From JAIXWP01 sp965247015 (lineage in GTDB: Bacteria > Bacteroidota > Bacteroidia > Flavobacteriales_D > Sanyastnellaceae), in the NCBI GenBank assembly GCA_965247015.1, contig CBDFGG010000004.1, positions 930,001-994,000 of the forward strand: a stretch of 64,000 nucleotides of DNA, in the 5' to 3' direction. The position numbers and the translations under genes were made by a program. Within the stretch, counting starts at the first letter, position 1; each line of letters begins with the position of its first letter. Below, one piece after another: positions 34,226 through 44,051 of the stretch. The notes under the pieces are model-generated. The model was not told the origin of the DNA, ran no database searches, and was given only the letters and a program-made list of their open reading frames with translations.

Positions 34226-35091
34226 AGATAATTTCTCAGTGTTAAGTATTGATCTACCATGCGATTGTATTGCCCAGTTGTAAAGCGGCAAGTACATTCT
34301 TCAGGATAATAACTCATGATATTATCGGTGGGTGGGACAAACCAATCACCATTCGAGTCCTGAATAATTGGTCCCGTGTAATTACATAAATCTTCGTCAT
34401 CCGCATTCCCATCTTCATCGGGATCAGCGTTGGTGTCACAAACTAAATCACCTGCCACTTCACAGTTGGAGCCATCAGCCAACTCAATTCCGAGCTCTGT
34501 TTCGAACGTATGATAAAGTCCAAAAAAATGTCCCATTTCATGAGAGAAAACATCCGAATCTTCATTCACACCGGACTTATCTAATACGATTACATCATTT
34601 CCACCTGGAGAAACCGCATATCCTCCTACAGCGCCAAAATCAGTCTGAACAGTGTCAACTAAATACACATTGATAGTGTTAGGCTCGTAATAAATACTCG
34701 TCATTTGAATCTCTTCATTATATGCAGTAGTCACTGTCAAACTATCAAAGCGATCATCTTCCATTATTTGTGTCGTACAAATTTGAAATTGGAATCCGCA
34801 GGGACGAAAATCATTGTTCAATTTCTCCATAGCGTCATCAATATCAGCTTGATCTATATTTTGAATTCCGAGAGAATTGACAGCGATGTGCATGGAAATT
34901 TGAAAGGTTTTATTGACCTTGTTAATTTGAGCACATTGATCGGTGGGTAATGGAACTTGCATCGCAGCGCGCCTTTGCTCAAGCCCGAAGGGAAATACAG
35001 TTCCACATTTATGAGTTTTATTTTGTCCAAATAAAACTACCGTAATGAGAAGTAAATTCTGTAGTAGAAATATTTTTAACAGTTTACTCAT
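34219..35091 (-). CDS. Secreted M43 (pappalysin-type) zinc metalloprotease
   Basis: The ATG at 35091 (MSKLLKIFLLQNLL) gives 290 aa with a signal peptide; a further five codons upstream are possible. The zinc site HEMGHFFGLYH is near residue 190 and the Met-turn NIMSYYP near 260, as in cytophagalysin-like M43 proteases. Cys pairs around the active site (CEVAGDLVCDT, CNYTG, CTCRF) match the family. Unlike most family members in Bacteroidota it has no type IX sorting domain; the protein stops right after the catalytic domain (TLRNYLW). It could act in the periplasm or be released by another route. It overlaps the SprF-like gene by 7 nt, so a role in processing T9SS components or cargo is attractive but unproven. 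Confidence 0.85.
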   Translation of the reverse strand: MSKLLKIFLLQNLLLITVVLFGQNKTHKCGTVFPFGLEQRRAAMQVPLPTDQCAQINKVNKTFQISMHIAVNSLGIQNIDQADIDDAMEKLNNDFRPCGFQFQICTTQIMEDDRFDSLTVTTAYNEEIQMTSIYYEPNTINVYLVDTVQTDFGAVGGYAVSPGGNDVIVLDKSGVNEDSDVFSHEMGHFFGLYHTFETELGIELADGSNCEVAGDLVCDTNADPDEDGNADDEDLCNYTGPIIQDSNGDWFVPPTDNIMSYYPEECTCRFTTGQYNRMVDQYLTLRNYLW

Positions 35092-35169
35092 TACGCAATT
35101 ATACATTTTTTTTTGATTAGAATTAAATTATCTCTTTATTTACATTAAAGATTGTGATTCCTAATTGAC

Positions 35170-38100
35170 TTGAAATACAAACTACTCATATTCATTTTGT
35201 TTGCCTTATTTTTTGATAAGGTTGCAAATGCGCAAATAAGTGCGAGTACAACTTCAGGTTGCGCTCCACTTACAGGAGTTTTATTTTCAAACTCATATAA
35301 TAATCCGACAAATATTAATTGGGATTTTGATGACGGTGCAAGTTCTAATTTAGCATCTCCTTCTCACACCTTTGCTTTGGCAGGAACCTACAATGTGGTC
35401 TTCACTGCTACTGTTGCAGGAAGTCCCGTTACTGATAACATCACTATAAACGTTTACAACAATCCGGTTGCAAATTTCCAGCTTACAGGTGAAGACAACG
35501 GCTGCGTAGGACTTCAAGTAACGTTTAACGACAACTCTACCGGAGGAAGTGGATCTAATATCATCGATTGGCAATGGGCCTTTGGTGATGGTGGTGTAAA
35601 TAACACTTCCGAAAATCCAACTTATACGTACAATGTCGGTGGTATTTTTGATGTCGCGCTTATTGTTACTGATGCAAATGGTTGTGTTGGCTCTACCACT
35701 CAAAATGATATCGTCACTATTTCTGCGCTGCCTACGGTCACTATCACTTCGTCGCCTTCTCCACCTTCATCCTGCGAACCGCCTTTGATTGTAGACTTCA
35801 ATAGCACTGCATCATCTGGATCTCCATTGGGAGATAATCTCACATACGCATGGGATTTTGACAATGGGCAAACTTCTAATCTTGCCAATCCTCCCTCCAC
35901 AACTTACTCCAACACTGGTACCTATGAAGCTACATTGATAGTTACTGATGACAATGATTGTAGTACCACCCTCATACGTATCGTGGGAGTTTCTCAACCA
36001 ATTGCAAGCTTCACCATTCTAGGGGGTGAGAATGACACAGTATGTAGCGAAGTGTTTTTTGTAAATGAATCCACGGGAACAAATCCACAGTTTGATTACG
36101 GAGATGGCGAACAAGATGATGAACTCACACATATCTATGAAGCCGAAGGCTGGTATGATATTACATTAACAGTAAACAACGGAGCTTGCACAGCAGACAC
36201 TACTATCACCGTATTTGTGCAGATTCCTACCGTTGACGTCATTCTTCCAACAGATACAATTTGTACTTTTCCTGTTGATGTTACTGCGACTGCCACATCA
36301 CCCTACGACATCCTAACTTATGAATGGACATCACCCAATGGGAATAGTTACACCACTCCTTCGTTTACTGAAGAGCTGACATATTTTGAAACGGAGTATT
36401 ACATCAATTATCTTCAATCTCCACCATTCAACTTGACCATCACTACTACTGATGGCTGCATTGCAACAGATCAAAATACTGTTGTACTATTCAAACCAAA
36501 TGCATTATTTTTTCCTTTCGATGATGAAGGGTGCGCACCACTAGCCACAACGTTCGAGGATTTCAGCACAACCTCTCATACGGATATCACTGAATGGATT
36601 TGGAACTTTGGCGACGGTAGCCCGAACATCACAAACGCTACTGACGCAAGTGTTTCACACACCTACCAAGACGAAGGCATCTATAATCCTTTCCTTATAG
36701 TGGTCACTGAAAATGGCTGTCGTGATACCTCTTGGGTGCATGATATTTTTGTTGGAACTCCTCCAAATGCATCATTCACACTTTCATCAAATGAGATATG
36801 CATTGGAGAAGAAATCACACTGACAGACACCACTCCGCTCAGCGATAATGTCGATACATGGAATTTTTCTGGTGATCAAAATCTTCTCATTTCTTGTCAA
36901 GATGAATCTACTTCAACTGTAATCTTTGATCAAGTAACAGGCGCAACAGAAATCACCATGACTGTAGGATACAGAGGCTGCTACTCCACAGCCACGGAGA
37001 ATATTACTGTAAATGGTCCTACAGGAAAGTTAAAGTATTCATGCAACTGTGATACACCATTTGATTATCCATTTGAAATAGAATCAAGCGATGCCACTTC
37101 TTGGGATCTTGATTTTGGAGATGGACAGGTTGCTACTAATACTACTGCTACAAATATTTCTCACACCTATTCAGCTACGGGTAATTATTGGGCAGTTCTC
37201 ACATTGTATAATAGTGCAACATCATGTCCACCTTACGTCGATAGCGTTGAAATTAAAGTGCGAGATTTAAAAGTAGAATTCTCGATACCCGATTCATTGT
37301 GCGCTGGAGTTCCATTTGTTTTCAATACGCTTGGATCGCAAGATGTAGCAGCGACGGAGGACATTTGCTATAATAGTTTTGTTTGGTACTTTGGTGGAAA
37401 TAACCGACCAAAAGCGCACAATGGAGAGTATGCATTTACCTACACTGAAGGCGGAACTTTCGATCTTGAATTGTGGGGTGAAGACATCAATGGCTGTGTA
37501 GATTCTGCTTCAAAAACAATTCAGGTTTTTGAAATAGAAGCTGGAATTGATTGGAGCGCTCCTGATAATTGTCTTCCACTCGAAGCAACTTTTCAATCTA
37601 CATCAACTAGTGATTTACCCATCACCAATTACACCTGGACCAATAACATGGTGGGTGTATTTGGCTCAACAGCCAACGTAAATTACACCTTTGCGACTGC
37701 AAACTTTATCGGCAACAGTGCACAACCTTATGAAGTTATTCTTGATGTGAGCAATGCGATTGGTTGCACTTCTTCAGACACCATTGAAATTCAACCAAAC
37801 GTTCCCAATGCCAATTTCCAAAATATTACTCCGAATAATATTTGTGCAGGAGGAAATGTAACGCTTGATCCAACACTAACAGCCACTGGCAATGGCTTCT
37901 CTTGGACTGCAAGCAATGGACTCACTTCATCTGTTTACAATCCTGTATTTTCATTTGCAGATCCTGGACAATACAGTATCACGCTAGAAGTGACCAATGG
38001 TGCGGGTTGCACAAATACATCAACGCAGACAAATTATGTAAATGTTCAAGCGTTTCCACAAGCTGGTTTTGAATCATCCATTCCTGATGGTGAAGTACTT

Positions 38101-39573
38101 TGCTATCCCGTTCAAATTACTTTTACAGATACCTCGATTGTCAATCCCTTTGGATCTCGCGTTTGGAACCTAGGAAATGGGTCTCCATCTGTTGGAACTA
38201 TTTCCATTGGTGCGAACTATAACACTCCAGGAGACTATACCATCACATTGATAGAGCTTACTACTGCAGGTTGCGCGGATACTGCCTCTTTAACCATATC
38301 AGTAGAAGGACCTGTCGGAGATTTCACGCTCAGTCCAAGTACGATCTGTCGAGGAGATGCTATTAACTTAGCGATATCTGACACTGCCGATGTTGCTTCA
38401 TGGGGCTGGGATTTCGGGGATGGAACAAATGAAGGTTCTGTATTCAACCTTTCACATGAATACGCATTTGATTTTAATCCACCCAGTGGGCAAACACTTG
38501 TTTCCCTTGTGCTTTGGAATCAAGACTCCATTTGCAGTGCTGTAATAACAGAGGAAGTTGATTTCATTTCAACTACAGCCAATTTCCTTCGCAATGATGA
38601 GATTGCTCCTGCTGATACCATGCACTGTGTGGGAATTCCTGATACATTCACCAATACGAGTTCAAATAACGCAGATGTCTTTAACTGGGATTTTGGGAAT
38701 GGTCAAACCTTTGTCGGAGCCACACCTCCTGTTATCAATTACACTGCTGGTACTTATAACGTAACACTTGCTGTGCAAACGCTTCCAGAAGGTTGTGTTG
38801 ACACGATTTCTAAAACAATGATCATTCACCCTCTGCCAAATGCAGTGGCTAACAGCGGTCAAATTTGTCTTGGAGAAAATTTCCAGCTAGAAGCAAGTGG
38901 TGGTGAAATTTATAGTTGGACACCTGGTGAAGTGTTGAATAATGACGCTATTCCTAATCCAATCGCTTTCCCGGAAATTACAACGCAATTTAATGTGACG
39001 GTTATTGATACTAATCAATGCGTAAATACCGCCAGCTCTATCGTTGAAGTATTCCAACCATTGGTGCCACAAGATGAAATTTACACCATCATTATTGGTG
39101 AAGTCGTACAAATAAATATTGATGCAGGTCCAGGTTATTCTTACGAGTGGACTCCTGATATTTGGATTGCATGCAATGATTGTCCGGAACAAACATTCCA
39201 ACCTTTACAAGACACAACTTACTATGTCACCATTACTGATGATCTTGGATGTTTCGAAATAGAATCGCGTTATGAATTCATTGTTCTTCCACTCTCTTCA
39301 ATAGATGTCCCGGATGTATTTACTCCTAACGGCGATGGTATCAATGACATTATCTATGTTCGCGGATGGGGTATCGAAGATCTAATTTCTTTCCAGATAT
39401 ATAATCGCTGGGGCGAGCTTGTATTTGAATCTAAAGATGCCGACCTAGGATGGAATGGTAACTACAAGGGCGAACCACAACAAGCCGACACGTACGCCTA
39501 TGTGATTTTAGCGAAAGCTTACATTTACGAAACCCCCATTCGTAAAGAAGGATTCATCAATATTATTCGCTAG
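35170..39573 (+). CDS. PKD-rich T9SS type B cargo protein
   Basis: The 1467-aa product must start at the TTG at 35170, because an in-frame stop lies 15 nt upstream and no ATG fits the signal peptide (YKLLIFILFALFFDK...NAQ). About twelve PKD domains follow, each with the W-x-F/W-G-x-G core (NINWDFDDGASSNLASPSHT; DWQWAFGDGGVNNTSENP; WIWNFGDGSPN; WGWDFGDGTNEGS). The end, about residues 1375-1467, is a type B sorting domain (DVPDVFTPNGDGINDIIYV, YNRWGELVFESKD). It is probably a long surface adhesin or gliding protein. The divergent operon encodes an M43 protease, PorP/SprF and PorE-like protein, the expected export partners. Its last 11 nt overlap the end of the convergent gene. Confidence 0.88.
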   Translation: MKYKLLIFILFALFFDKVANAQISASTTSGCAPLTGVLFSNSYNNPTNINWDFDDGASSNLASPSHTFALAGTYNVVFTATVAGSPVTDNITINVYNNPVANFQLTGEDNGCVGLQVTFNDNSTGGSGSNIIDWQWAFGDGGVNNTSENPTYTYNVGGIFDVALIVTDANGCVGSTTQNDIVTISALPTVTITSSPSPPSSCEPPLIVDFNSTASSGSPLGDNLTYAWDFDNGQTSNLANPPSTTYSNTGTYEATLIVTDDNDCSTTLIRIVGVSQPIASFTILGGENDTVCSEVFFVNESTGTNPQFDYGDGEQDDELTHIYEAEGWYDITLTVNNGACTADTTITVFVQIPTVDVILPTDTICTFPVDVTATATSPYDILTYEWTSPNGNSYTTPSFTEELTYFETEYYINYLQSPPFNLTITTTDGCIATDQNTVVLFKPNALFFPFDDEGCAPLATTFEDFSTTSHTDITEWIWNFGDGSPNITNATDASVSHTYQDEGIYNPFLIVVTENGCRDTSWVHDIFVGTPPNASFTLSSNEICIGEEITLTDTTPLSDNVDTWNFSGDQNLLISCQDESTSTVIFDQVTGATEITMTVGYRGCYSTATENITVNGPTGKLKYSCNCDTPFDYPFEIESSDATSWDLDFGDGQVATNTTATNISHTYSATGNYWAVLTLYNSATSCPPYVDSVEIKVRDLKVEFSIPDSLCAGVPFVFNTLGSQDVAATEDICYNSFVWYFGGNNRPKAHNGEYAFTYTEGGTFDLELWGEDINGCVDSASKTIQVFEIEAGIDWSAPDNCLPLEATFQSTSTSDLPITNYTWTNNMVGVFGSTANVNYTFATANFIGNSAQPYEVILDVSNAIGCTSSDTIEIQPNVPNANFQNITPNNICAGGNVTLDPTLTATGNGFSWTASNGLTSSVYNPVFSFADPGQYSITLEVTNGAGCTNTSTQTNYVNVQAFPQAGFESSIPDGEVLCYPVQITFTDTSIVNPFGSRVWNLGNGSPSVGTISIGANYNTPGDYTITLIELTTAGCADTASLTISVEGPVGDFTLSPSTICRGDAINLAISDTADVASWGWDFGDGTNEGSVFNLSHEYAFDFNPPSGQTLVSLVLWNQDSICSAVITEEVDFISTTANFLRNDEIAPADTMHCVGIPDTFTNTSSNNADVFNWDFGNGQTFVGATPPVINYTAGTYNVTLAVQTLPEGCVDTISKTMIIHPLPNAVANSGQICLGENFQLEASGGEIYSWTPGEVLNNDAIPNPIAFPEITTQFNVTVIDTNQCVNTASSIVEVFQPLVPQDEIYTIIIGEVVQINIDAGPGYSYEWTPDIWIACNDCPEQTFQPLQDTTYYVTITDDLGCFEIESRYEFIVLPLSSIDVPDVFTPNGDGINDIIYVRGWGIEDLISFQIYNRWGELVFESKDADLGWNGNYKGEPQQADTYAYVILAKAYIYETPIRKEGFINIIR

Positions 39574-40363
39574 AACGTTCGTTCGGTTTTTCGTCTATTT
39601 CTATTCCCTTTAGCATATGTCCTAGAATAGGCATACACTTATCTAAACAAGATGGATAATACGCCCCGTGTTTAAGAGAATTCGAACGTGAGTGTGCTCC
39701 CCACCAAAACTCCGCTATTGCGAGAGGCTTCATTTTGTTCTGAAATGCATATTGCAAAAGCTTTGGAGCGGCGCATTCACCGGCGCCTCCAGGAGGATTA
39801 CCATTTGGATTGTGCTTAAAAATTTCACGCAAAGATTTTTCTTCTCCGTACTGATTCAAAAAAGAATAACTGTCATAAAGTTGTACTTGCATAGACCAGG
39901 AATGCTGCTTCCTTTCTTCCTTCAACGCATCAATCGCTTCGCGATTTCTGATCGGATCTTCCTCTTGCAAAGCTTTGATCCGATGACTGTATTCAGTAAG
40001 CAAAGGCATTCCAACATTAATGAAACTGTTTTCTGTTAAGCTGTCAAATACAGGAGGAACAAAATGTGCATGATGATTTCCACCGGCTAATTTCCCGCTA
40101 AAACCCGCCAAATAGCCCAGTTTCCCTCCTGCCGTCTGTACCACCAACACCCCAAACATTTTTCCCACCATCACTCCATCTTTGCCTTCTTCTAAGCCAA
40201 AGTTATGATCCCACTCTTGCTGTGATACGATGTAGCGCTGAAGATCTTCGGCAGCTTTCACAGCTAAAGCGTGTGGAACATAATCAAAGGGATAGGTAAA
40301 TTTTAAGGGTAATTCAACCTCATTACTTAAATCTTCGAACGGTATGAAACAGCGATCACTCAA
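39563..40363 (-). CDS. Stand-alone N-terminal domain of Bacteroidota RluA-type pseudouridine synthase
   Basis: The 266-aa protein matches the long N-terminal region that precedes the catalytic domain in many Bacteroidota RluA-family synthases: LPLKFTYPFDYVPHALAVKA, WDHNFGLEEG, GKMFGVLVVQTAGGKLGYLA, FSGKLAGGNHHAHFVPPVFD, and near the end GAGECAAPKLLQYAF and AEFWWGAHSRSNSLKHGAYY. In those proteins the pseudouridine-synthase domain follows directly; here the frame stops at KPNERSSE after GHMLKGIEI. No catalytic remnant is seen downstream, where the opposite strand codes for the PKD cargo. The region between the two conserved blocks is also shorter than the coiled coil I recall for fused homologues. 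It may work with a separate catalytic protein or be a truncated remnant, but its well-kept motifs argue for function. Confidence 0.8.
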   Translation of the reverse strand: MSDRCFIPFEDLSNEVELPLKFTYPFDYVPHALAVKAAEDLQRYIVSQQEWDHNFGLEEGKDGVMVGKMFGVLVVQTAGGKLGYLAGFSGKLAGGNHHAHFVPPVFDSLTENSFINVGMPLLTEYSHRIKALQEEDPIRNREAIDALKEERKQHSWSMQVQLYDSYSFLNQYGEEKSLREIFKHNPNGNPPGGAGECAAPKLLQYAFQNKMKPLAIAEFWWGAHSRSNSLKHGAYYPSCLDKCMPILGHMLKGIEIDEKPNERSSE

Positions 40364-40369
40364 TTTGAT

Positions 40370-40855
40370 CTAGCCCTTCTTTTTGATCGGTATCCATATC
40401 TCCTCTTCAGAGGAGATATCATTCATTTTATACTTCGCCCCCATAAGACTAAAATGAGGTCTTAAATCCACATCAAAATCCGACGATGGTATCCACGACT
40501 GAAAAATGTACGAATAGGCTTTAAATGCCTCGCTAGGCGGCCCAACAAATGTGAAGACTACATAATCACCCGCAGGAATGTGTAGTTTCTCAAAATCGCT
40601 CGGTTGGTCTGTTGATGGATCCACCTCCACTGCTGCCCATTTCCTAAACTCTTTTGTAGGATTAAATGCTTCAAAGAATGACAAGTCATCATACTCTTCA
40701 ACAGAGAAAAAATCAGTACTTAAAACACCGTCTATTTCGCCTCTTCGAGGCATAAACTTTTGCCACAATTGTGGAATTCTTTGGTTGCTCATACTGAAAC
40801 GATCAGAAAATCCGACCAAATGTTTCTCGGCAATTGTTTCAAAGCGATGATTCAT
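40370..40855 (-). CDS. GyrI-like / effector-binding domain protein
   Basis: The 161-aa protein looks like a single GyrI-like small-molecule-binding domain without a DNA-binding part (KHLVGFSDRFSMSNQRIPQL at the N-terminus, AAVEVDPSTDQPSDFEKLHI and AGDYVVFTFVGPPSEAFKAY, ending EEEIWIPIKKKG). Such stand-alone domains bind or hydrolyse cyclic or drug-like compounds; the natural ligand is unknown. It lies 6 nt upstream of the RluA N-domain gene on the same strand. A TAATTTTA element four nt before its ATG is a possible -7 box that would make the mRNA nearly leaderless. Confidence 0.75.
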   Translation of the reverse strand: MNHRFETIAEKHLVGFSDRFSMSNQRIPQLWQKFMPRRGEIDGVLSTDFFSVEEYDDLSFFEAFNPTKEFRKWAAVEVDPSTDQPSDFEKLHIPAGDYVVFTFVGPPSEAFKAYSYIFQSWIPSSDFDVDLRPHFSLMGAKYKMNDISSEEEIWIPIKKKG

Positions 40856-40871
40856 TCGATAAAATTATGGT

Positions 40872-40906
40872 AAAAAAAAGTCCCCTCGATTTACTCGAGG
40901 GGACTT
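40872..40906 (-). terminator. Terminator of the act-cox operon
   Basis: A 12-bp perfect stem (40878-40889 and 40895-40906, core GTCCCCTCGA/TCGAGGGGAC) is followed on the minus strand by eight T residues. It lies 24 nt after the cytochrome oxidase subunit I stop. Confidence 0.93.
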
Positions 40907-40929
40907 CTATATTTTTTCTAGAAAAAAAC

Positions 40930-42732
40930 TTAGTGGCCGTGCTCACCTGTTTTAAGCGGAACAACTTGAGGAACGAAGTCTTCTTCGTGCTCTGGGTTGC
41001 TATAGTCATAAGCCCAACGGTGAACCTCTGGAATAGCACCAGGCCAGTTTCCGTGAATGTGCTTAACAGGAGTAGTCCATTCCAATGTGTTCGATCCCCA
41101 TGGATTTTGTACAGAAACTTGTCCGTAGAAAATGCTGTGGAAGAAGTTGAACAAGAATAGAATCTGTGCTGCCGCTCCTACGATTGCAAATGTTGAAATC
41201 ACAGGGTTCAAGTCCATTACCCAATCCAAGAATTCAAATTCTGAATAGCTATAGTAACGACGTGGAGCTCCTGCCATACCCACAAAGTGCATCGGGAAGA
41301 ATACACCGTATCCGCAGATCAATGTCAACCAGAAGTGAGCGTAACCCAATTTAGTATTCATCATTCTACCAAACATCTTAGGGAACCAGTGGTAAACACC
41401 GGCTAACATTCCGAAGATTGCGGACATACCCATTACAATGTGGAAGTGAGCTACTACGAAATAGGTGTCGTGAACGTTTACGTCCAATGCTGAGTCAGCT
41501 AGGATGATACCTGTCAAACCACCTGTCACGAATGTAGATACAAGACCGATCGAGAACAACATCGCTGGCGTGAAGCGGATGTTACCTTGCCACAATGTAG
41601 TGAGGTAATTGAAGGCCTTTACAGCTGATGGAATTGCAATCAAAAGTGTTGTGAACACGAATACTGATCCAATGAATGGGTTCATACCTGTTACATACAT
41701 GTGGTGACCCCACACGATGAACGATAAGAAACCAATTGCAAGGATTGAACCTACCATCGCCTTATAACCGAAGATCGGCTTACGTGCATTCGTAGAAATT
41801 ACTTCAGAACTAATTCCCAATGCTGGAAGAAGTACGATATATACTTCTGGGTGACCTAGGAACCAGAATAAGTGTTGATACAATAGTGGTGAACCACCTG
41901 TTACGTCCAATGCTTGACCCTCGATAAAGATATCTGAAAGGTAAAACGCTGTTCCGAAACCACGGTCCATCAATAGAAGTACTACTGCAGAAACCAATAC
42001 TGGGAATGACAAAACACCAAGGATAGCGGTCACCAAAAGTGCCCACATGGTCAAAGGCATACGAGTCATTTTCATTCCTTTTGTACGAAGGTTAACAATA
42101 GTAACGATGTAGTTCAAACCACCCAAGAGTGATGAAGCCACGAACAATACCATTGACAATAACCAAAGAGTCATACCAGTACCAGAACCAGGCATTGCTT
42201 GTGGAAGAGCTGATAGTGGAGGATAAACAGTCCAACCGCCTGATGCAGCGCCACCCTCTACGAATAGAGAAGCAACCATGATGATACTAGATGCCAAGAA
42301 GAACCAGAATGACAACATGTTCAAGAAACCTGATGCCATATCTCTTGCTCCAATTTGTAGTGGAATAAGAAGGTTCGCGAATGTTCCTGAAAGTCCGCCT
42401 GTCAATACGAAGAATACCATGATAGTACCGTGGATGGTTACCATCGCTAGGTATGCGTTACCATTAAGAACTCCGTCTGGTGCCCATTTGTCACCTAAGA
42501 AGAAATTCAAAATTCCAAAACTTTCTCCTGGCCATCCCAATTGGAGACGGAAGAAGATTGATAACATCACAGCGATGATACCCATGAAGATCGCAGTTAT
42601 CAAAAACTGCTTAGAGATCATCTTGTGGTCTTGCGAGAAGATGTACTTTGAAACGAAACTCTCTTCATGGTGGTGAGCATGACCGTGATTGTCATGACCA
42701 TGAGCGTGGTTGTGTTCTGCTGTTGCTCCCAT
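40930..42732 (-). CDS. coxA: Cytochrome c oxidase subunit I
   Basis: The 600-aa heme-copper oxidase subunit carries about twelve transmembrane helices. Key features are the CuB/heme motif WFLGHPEVYIVLLPALG with the His-Tyr pair, FIVWGHHMYVTGM, and the two heme His in VVAHFHIVMGMSAIFG, as in A-type oxidases. The N-terminus is His-rich (nine His in the first 24 residues), which could bind copper. It catalyses oxygen reduction to water and pumps protons in the inner membrane. It ends the act-cox operon, 19 nt after coxB. Subunit III is not in the window. Confidence 0.95.
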   Translation of the reverse strand: MGATAEHNHAHGHDNHGHAHHHEESFVSKYIFSQDHKMISKQFLITAIFMGIIAVMLSIFFRLQLGWPGESFGILNFFLGDKWAPDGVLNGNAYLAMVTIHGTIMVFFVLTGGLSGTFANLLIPLQIGARDMASGFLNMLSFWFFLASSIIMVASLFVEGGAASGGWTVYPPLSALPQAMPGSGTGMTLWLLSMVLFVASSLLGGLNYIVTIVNLRTKGMKMTRMPLTMWALLVTAILGVLSFPVLVSAVVLLLMDRGFGTAFYLSDIFIEGQALDVTGGSPLLYQHLFWFLGHPEVYIVLLPALGISSEVISTNARKPIFGYKAMVGSILAIGFLSFIVWGHHMYVTGMNPFIGSVFVFTTLLIAIPSAVKAFNYLTTLWQGNIRFTPAMLFSIGLVSTFVTGGLTGIILADSALDVNVHDTYFVVAHFHIVMGMSAIFGMLAGVYHWFPKMFGRMMNTKLGYAHFWLTLICGYGVFFPMHFVGMAGAPRRYYSYSEFEFLDWVMDLNPVISTFAIVGAAAQILFLFNFFHSIFYGQVSVQNPWGSNTLEWTTPVKHIHGNWPGAIPEVHRWAYDYSNPEHEEDFVPQVVPLKTGEHGH

Positions 42733-42751
42733 TTCTTTAACCTCTTTAGTA

Positions 42752-44008
42752 TTATTTATTTTCTGCTACAACTTTGTTGTTCGGCACTACAATCGTTGCC
42801 ACTGTAGTACTATCTGTAGTAGAGGATGATTCTTCTTTTTCAGCAGGAGCCACATAGGTCTTCTGCTTTTCTAGCCAGGCAATGTAATCCTTCTCATCTT
42901 CAACAATCACCTTAATTTTCATGTTGTAGTGAGATACACCGCAAACTTTATTACATAACAAAATGTAATCAAACTCATCATTACCAAGCTTATTTCTCAT
43001 TTCAGCTGTGGTGATAGTTGGAGTCATTTTGAAACGTGTTGGTACACCAGGTACAGTATTCATCTGCGCTCTGAAGTGAGGCATATAGGCACTGTGAATA
43101 ACGTCTTGTGAACGGAAGATGAACTCAACTTCCTTCCCAACTGGAACGTGCATTTCAGTATTGATGATTTTATCATCAGCACCAGCTTCCCATTCACTCA
43201 AACCAGTGGTTGGATTCTTTGTTTCATTTAAGTCCAAAATTCTTTGCTTGTCACGAGTCAAGCGATAAAGCTTTTCTTGCTGACTTTCAACATAGCTCTC
43301 TGGCCAGATAGGAAGTTTCGCATTTGCTTCAATTTCCTTTTTCAAAGACTCGATTTGCTCATCGATAGCATCTACTTTTTCTTGAATATTCTCACGAGTC
43401 ACCATACCTAGTGGGTTAGTGCTTGGATCAATCAAGTTGTAAGTTGCAGAACCGAAAGTCTTATTGTCACCTGGGTAACGAACGATCCAACCGAATTGCT
43501 TTGAGTACACTTCGATTTGAATAGCATCTGCGCTAGCAGGACCAGTCATATTGTTCCAAGTAATCAAACCGTAAACAATGATGAAGGCCATAGTAACACC
43601 TGGTACCAAGGTCCAAAGCATTTCTAGACGATTGTCATGAGCGAAGAAGCGAGCCTTTCTTTCTTTTCTGAAATAATACTTATAAGAGAAGTAGAAAAGA
43701 AGGAAGTTCACAATGAAGAACACGATAGTGATCATCCAAATGTTGATAGACATAAGGCTATCCACTTGTGCTCCGTGAACTGATGCTGCCTCTGGCAAAT
43801 AATCGCCATACGCAGAGTACAAATAAATTACACCGGCGAAGAACAAGAACATCCAAACCATCATGAGGTTTGCTTGAAGCTTGTTGTCTGCAGGAGAGAT
43901 GTCCTCTTCACGGGTCTTGCGCATTGACCTCGTCAATTCATAAACTTTGGTCAATTGAGCAATCGCAATGATTGCTAGAACGCCGACCAAGAGTATCAAA
44001 AGTTTCAT
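42752..44008 (-). CDS. coxB: Cytochrome c oxidase subunit II
   Basis: The 418-aa subunit has transmembrane helices near 5-25, 50-70, 90-115 and 135-155 and a periplasmic CuA domain. The CuA ligands are in CNKVCGVSHYNM together with the His of DVIHSAYMPHF, so electron entry from cytochrome c is intact. An unusual charged segment of about 60 residues (EKVDAIDEQIESLKKEIEAN, then QQEKLYRLTRDKQRILD) is inserted inside the CuA domain and is predicted to be coiled coil. The C-terminus is Ser/Thr/Val-rich. It lies between actF and coxA. Confidence 0.93.
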   Translation of the reverse strand: MKLLILLVGVLAIIAIAQLTKVYELTRSMRKTREEDISPADNKLQANLMMVWMFLFFAGVIYLYSAYGDYLPEAASVHGAQVDSLMSINIWMITIVFFIVNFLLFYFSYKYYFRKERKARFFAHDNRLEMLWTLVPGVTMAFIIVYGLITWNNMTGPASADAIQIEVYSKQFGWIVRYPGDNKTFGSATYNLIDPSTNPLGMVTRENIQEKVDAIDEQIESLKKEIEANAKLPIWPESYVESQQEKLYRLTRDKQRILDLNETKNPTTGLSEWEAGADDKIINTEMHVPVGKEVEFIFRSQDVIHSAYMPHFRAQMNTVPGVPTRFKMTPTITTAEMRNKLGNDEFDYILLCNKVCGVSHYNMKIKVIVEDEKDYIAWLEKQKTYVAPAEKEESSSTTDSTTVATIVVPNNKVVAENK

Positions 44009-44051
44009 GTCGTTATCTTTTTTTCTCTAACTTAATTTCTATTCTAACTTC

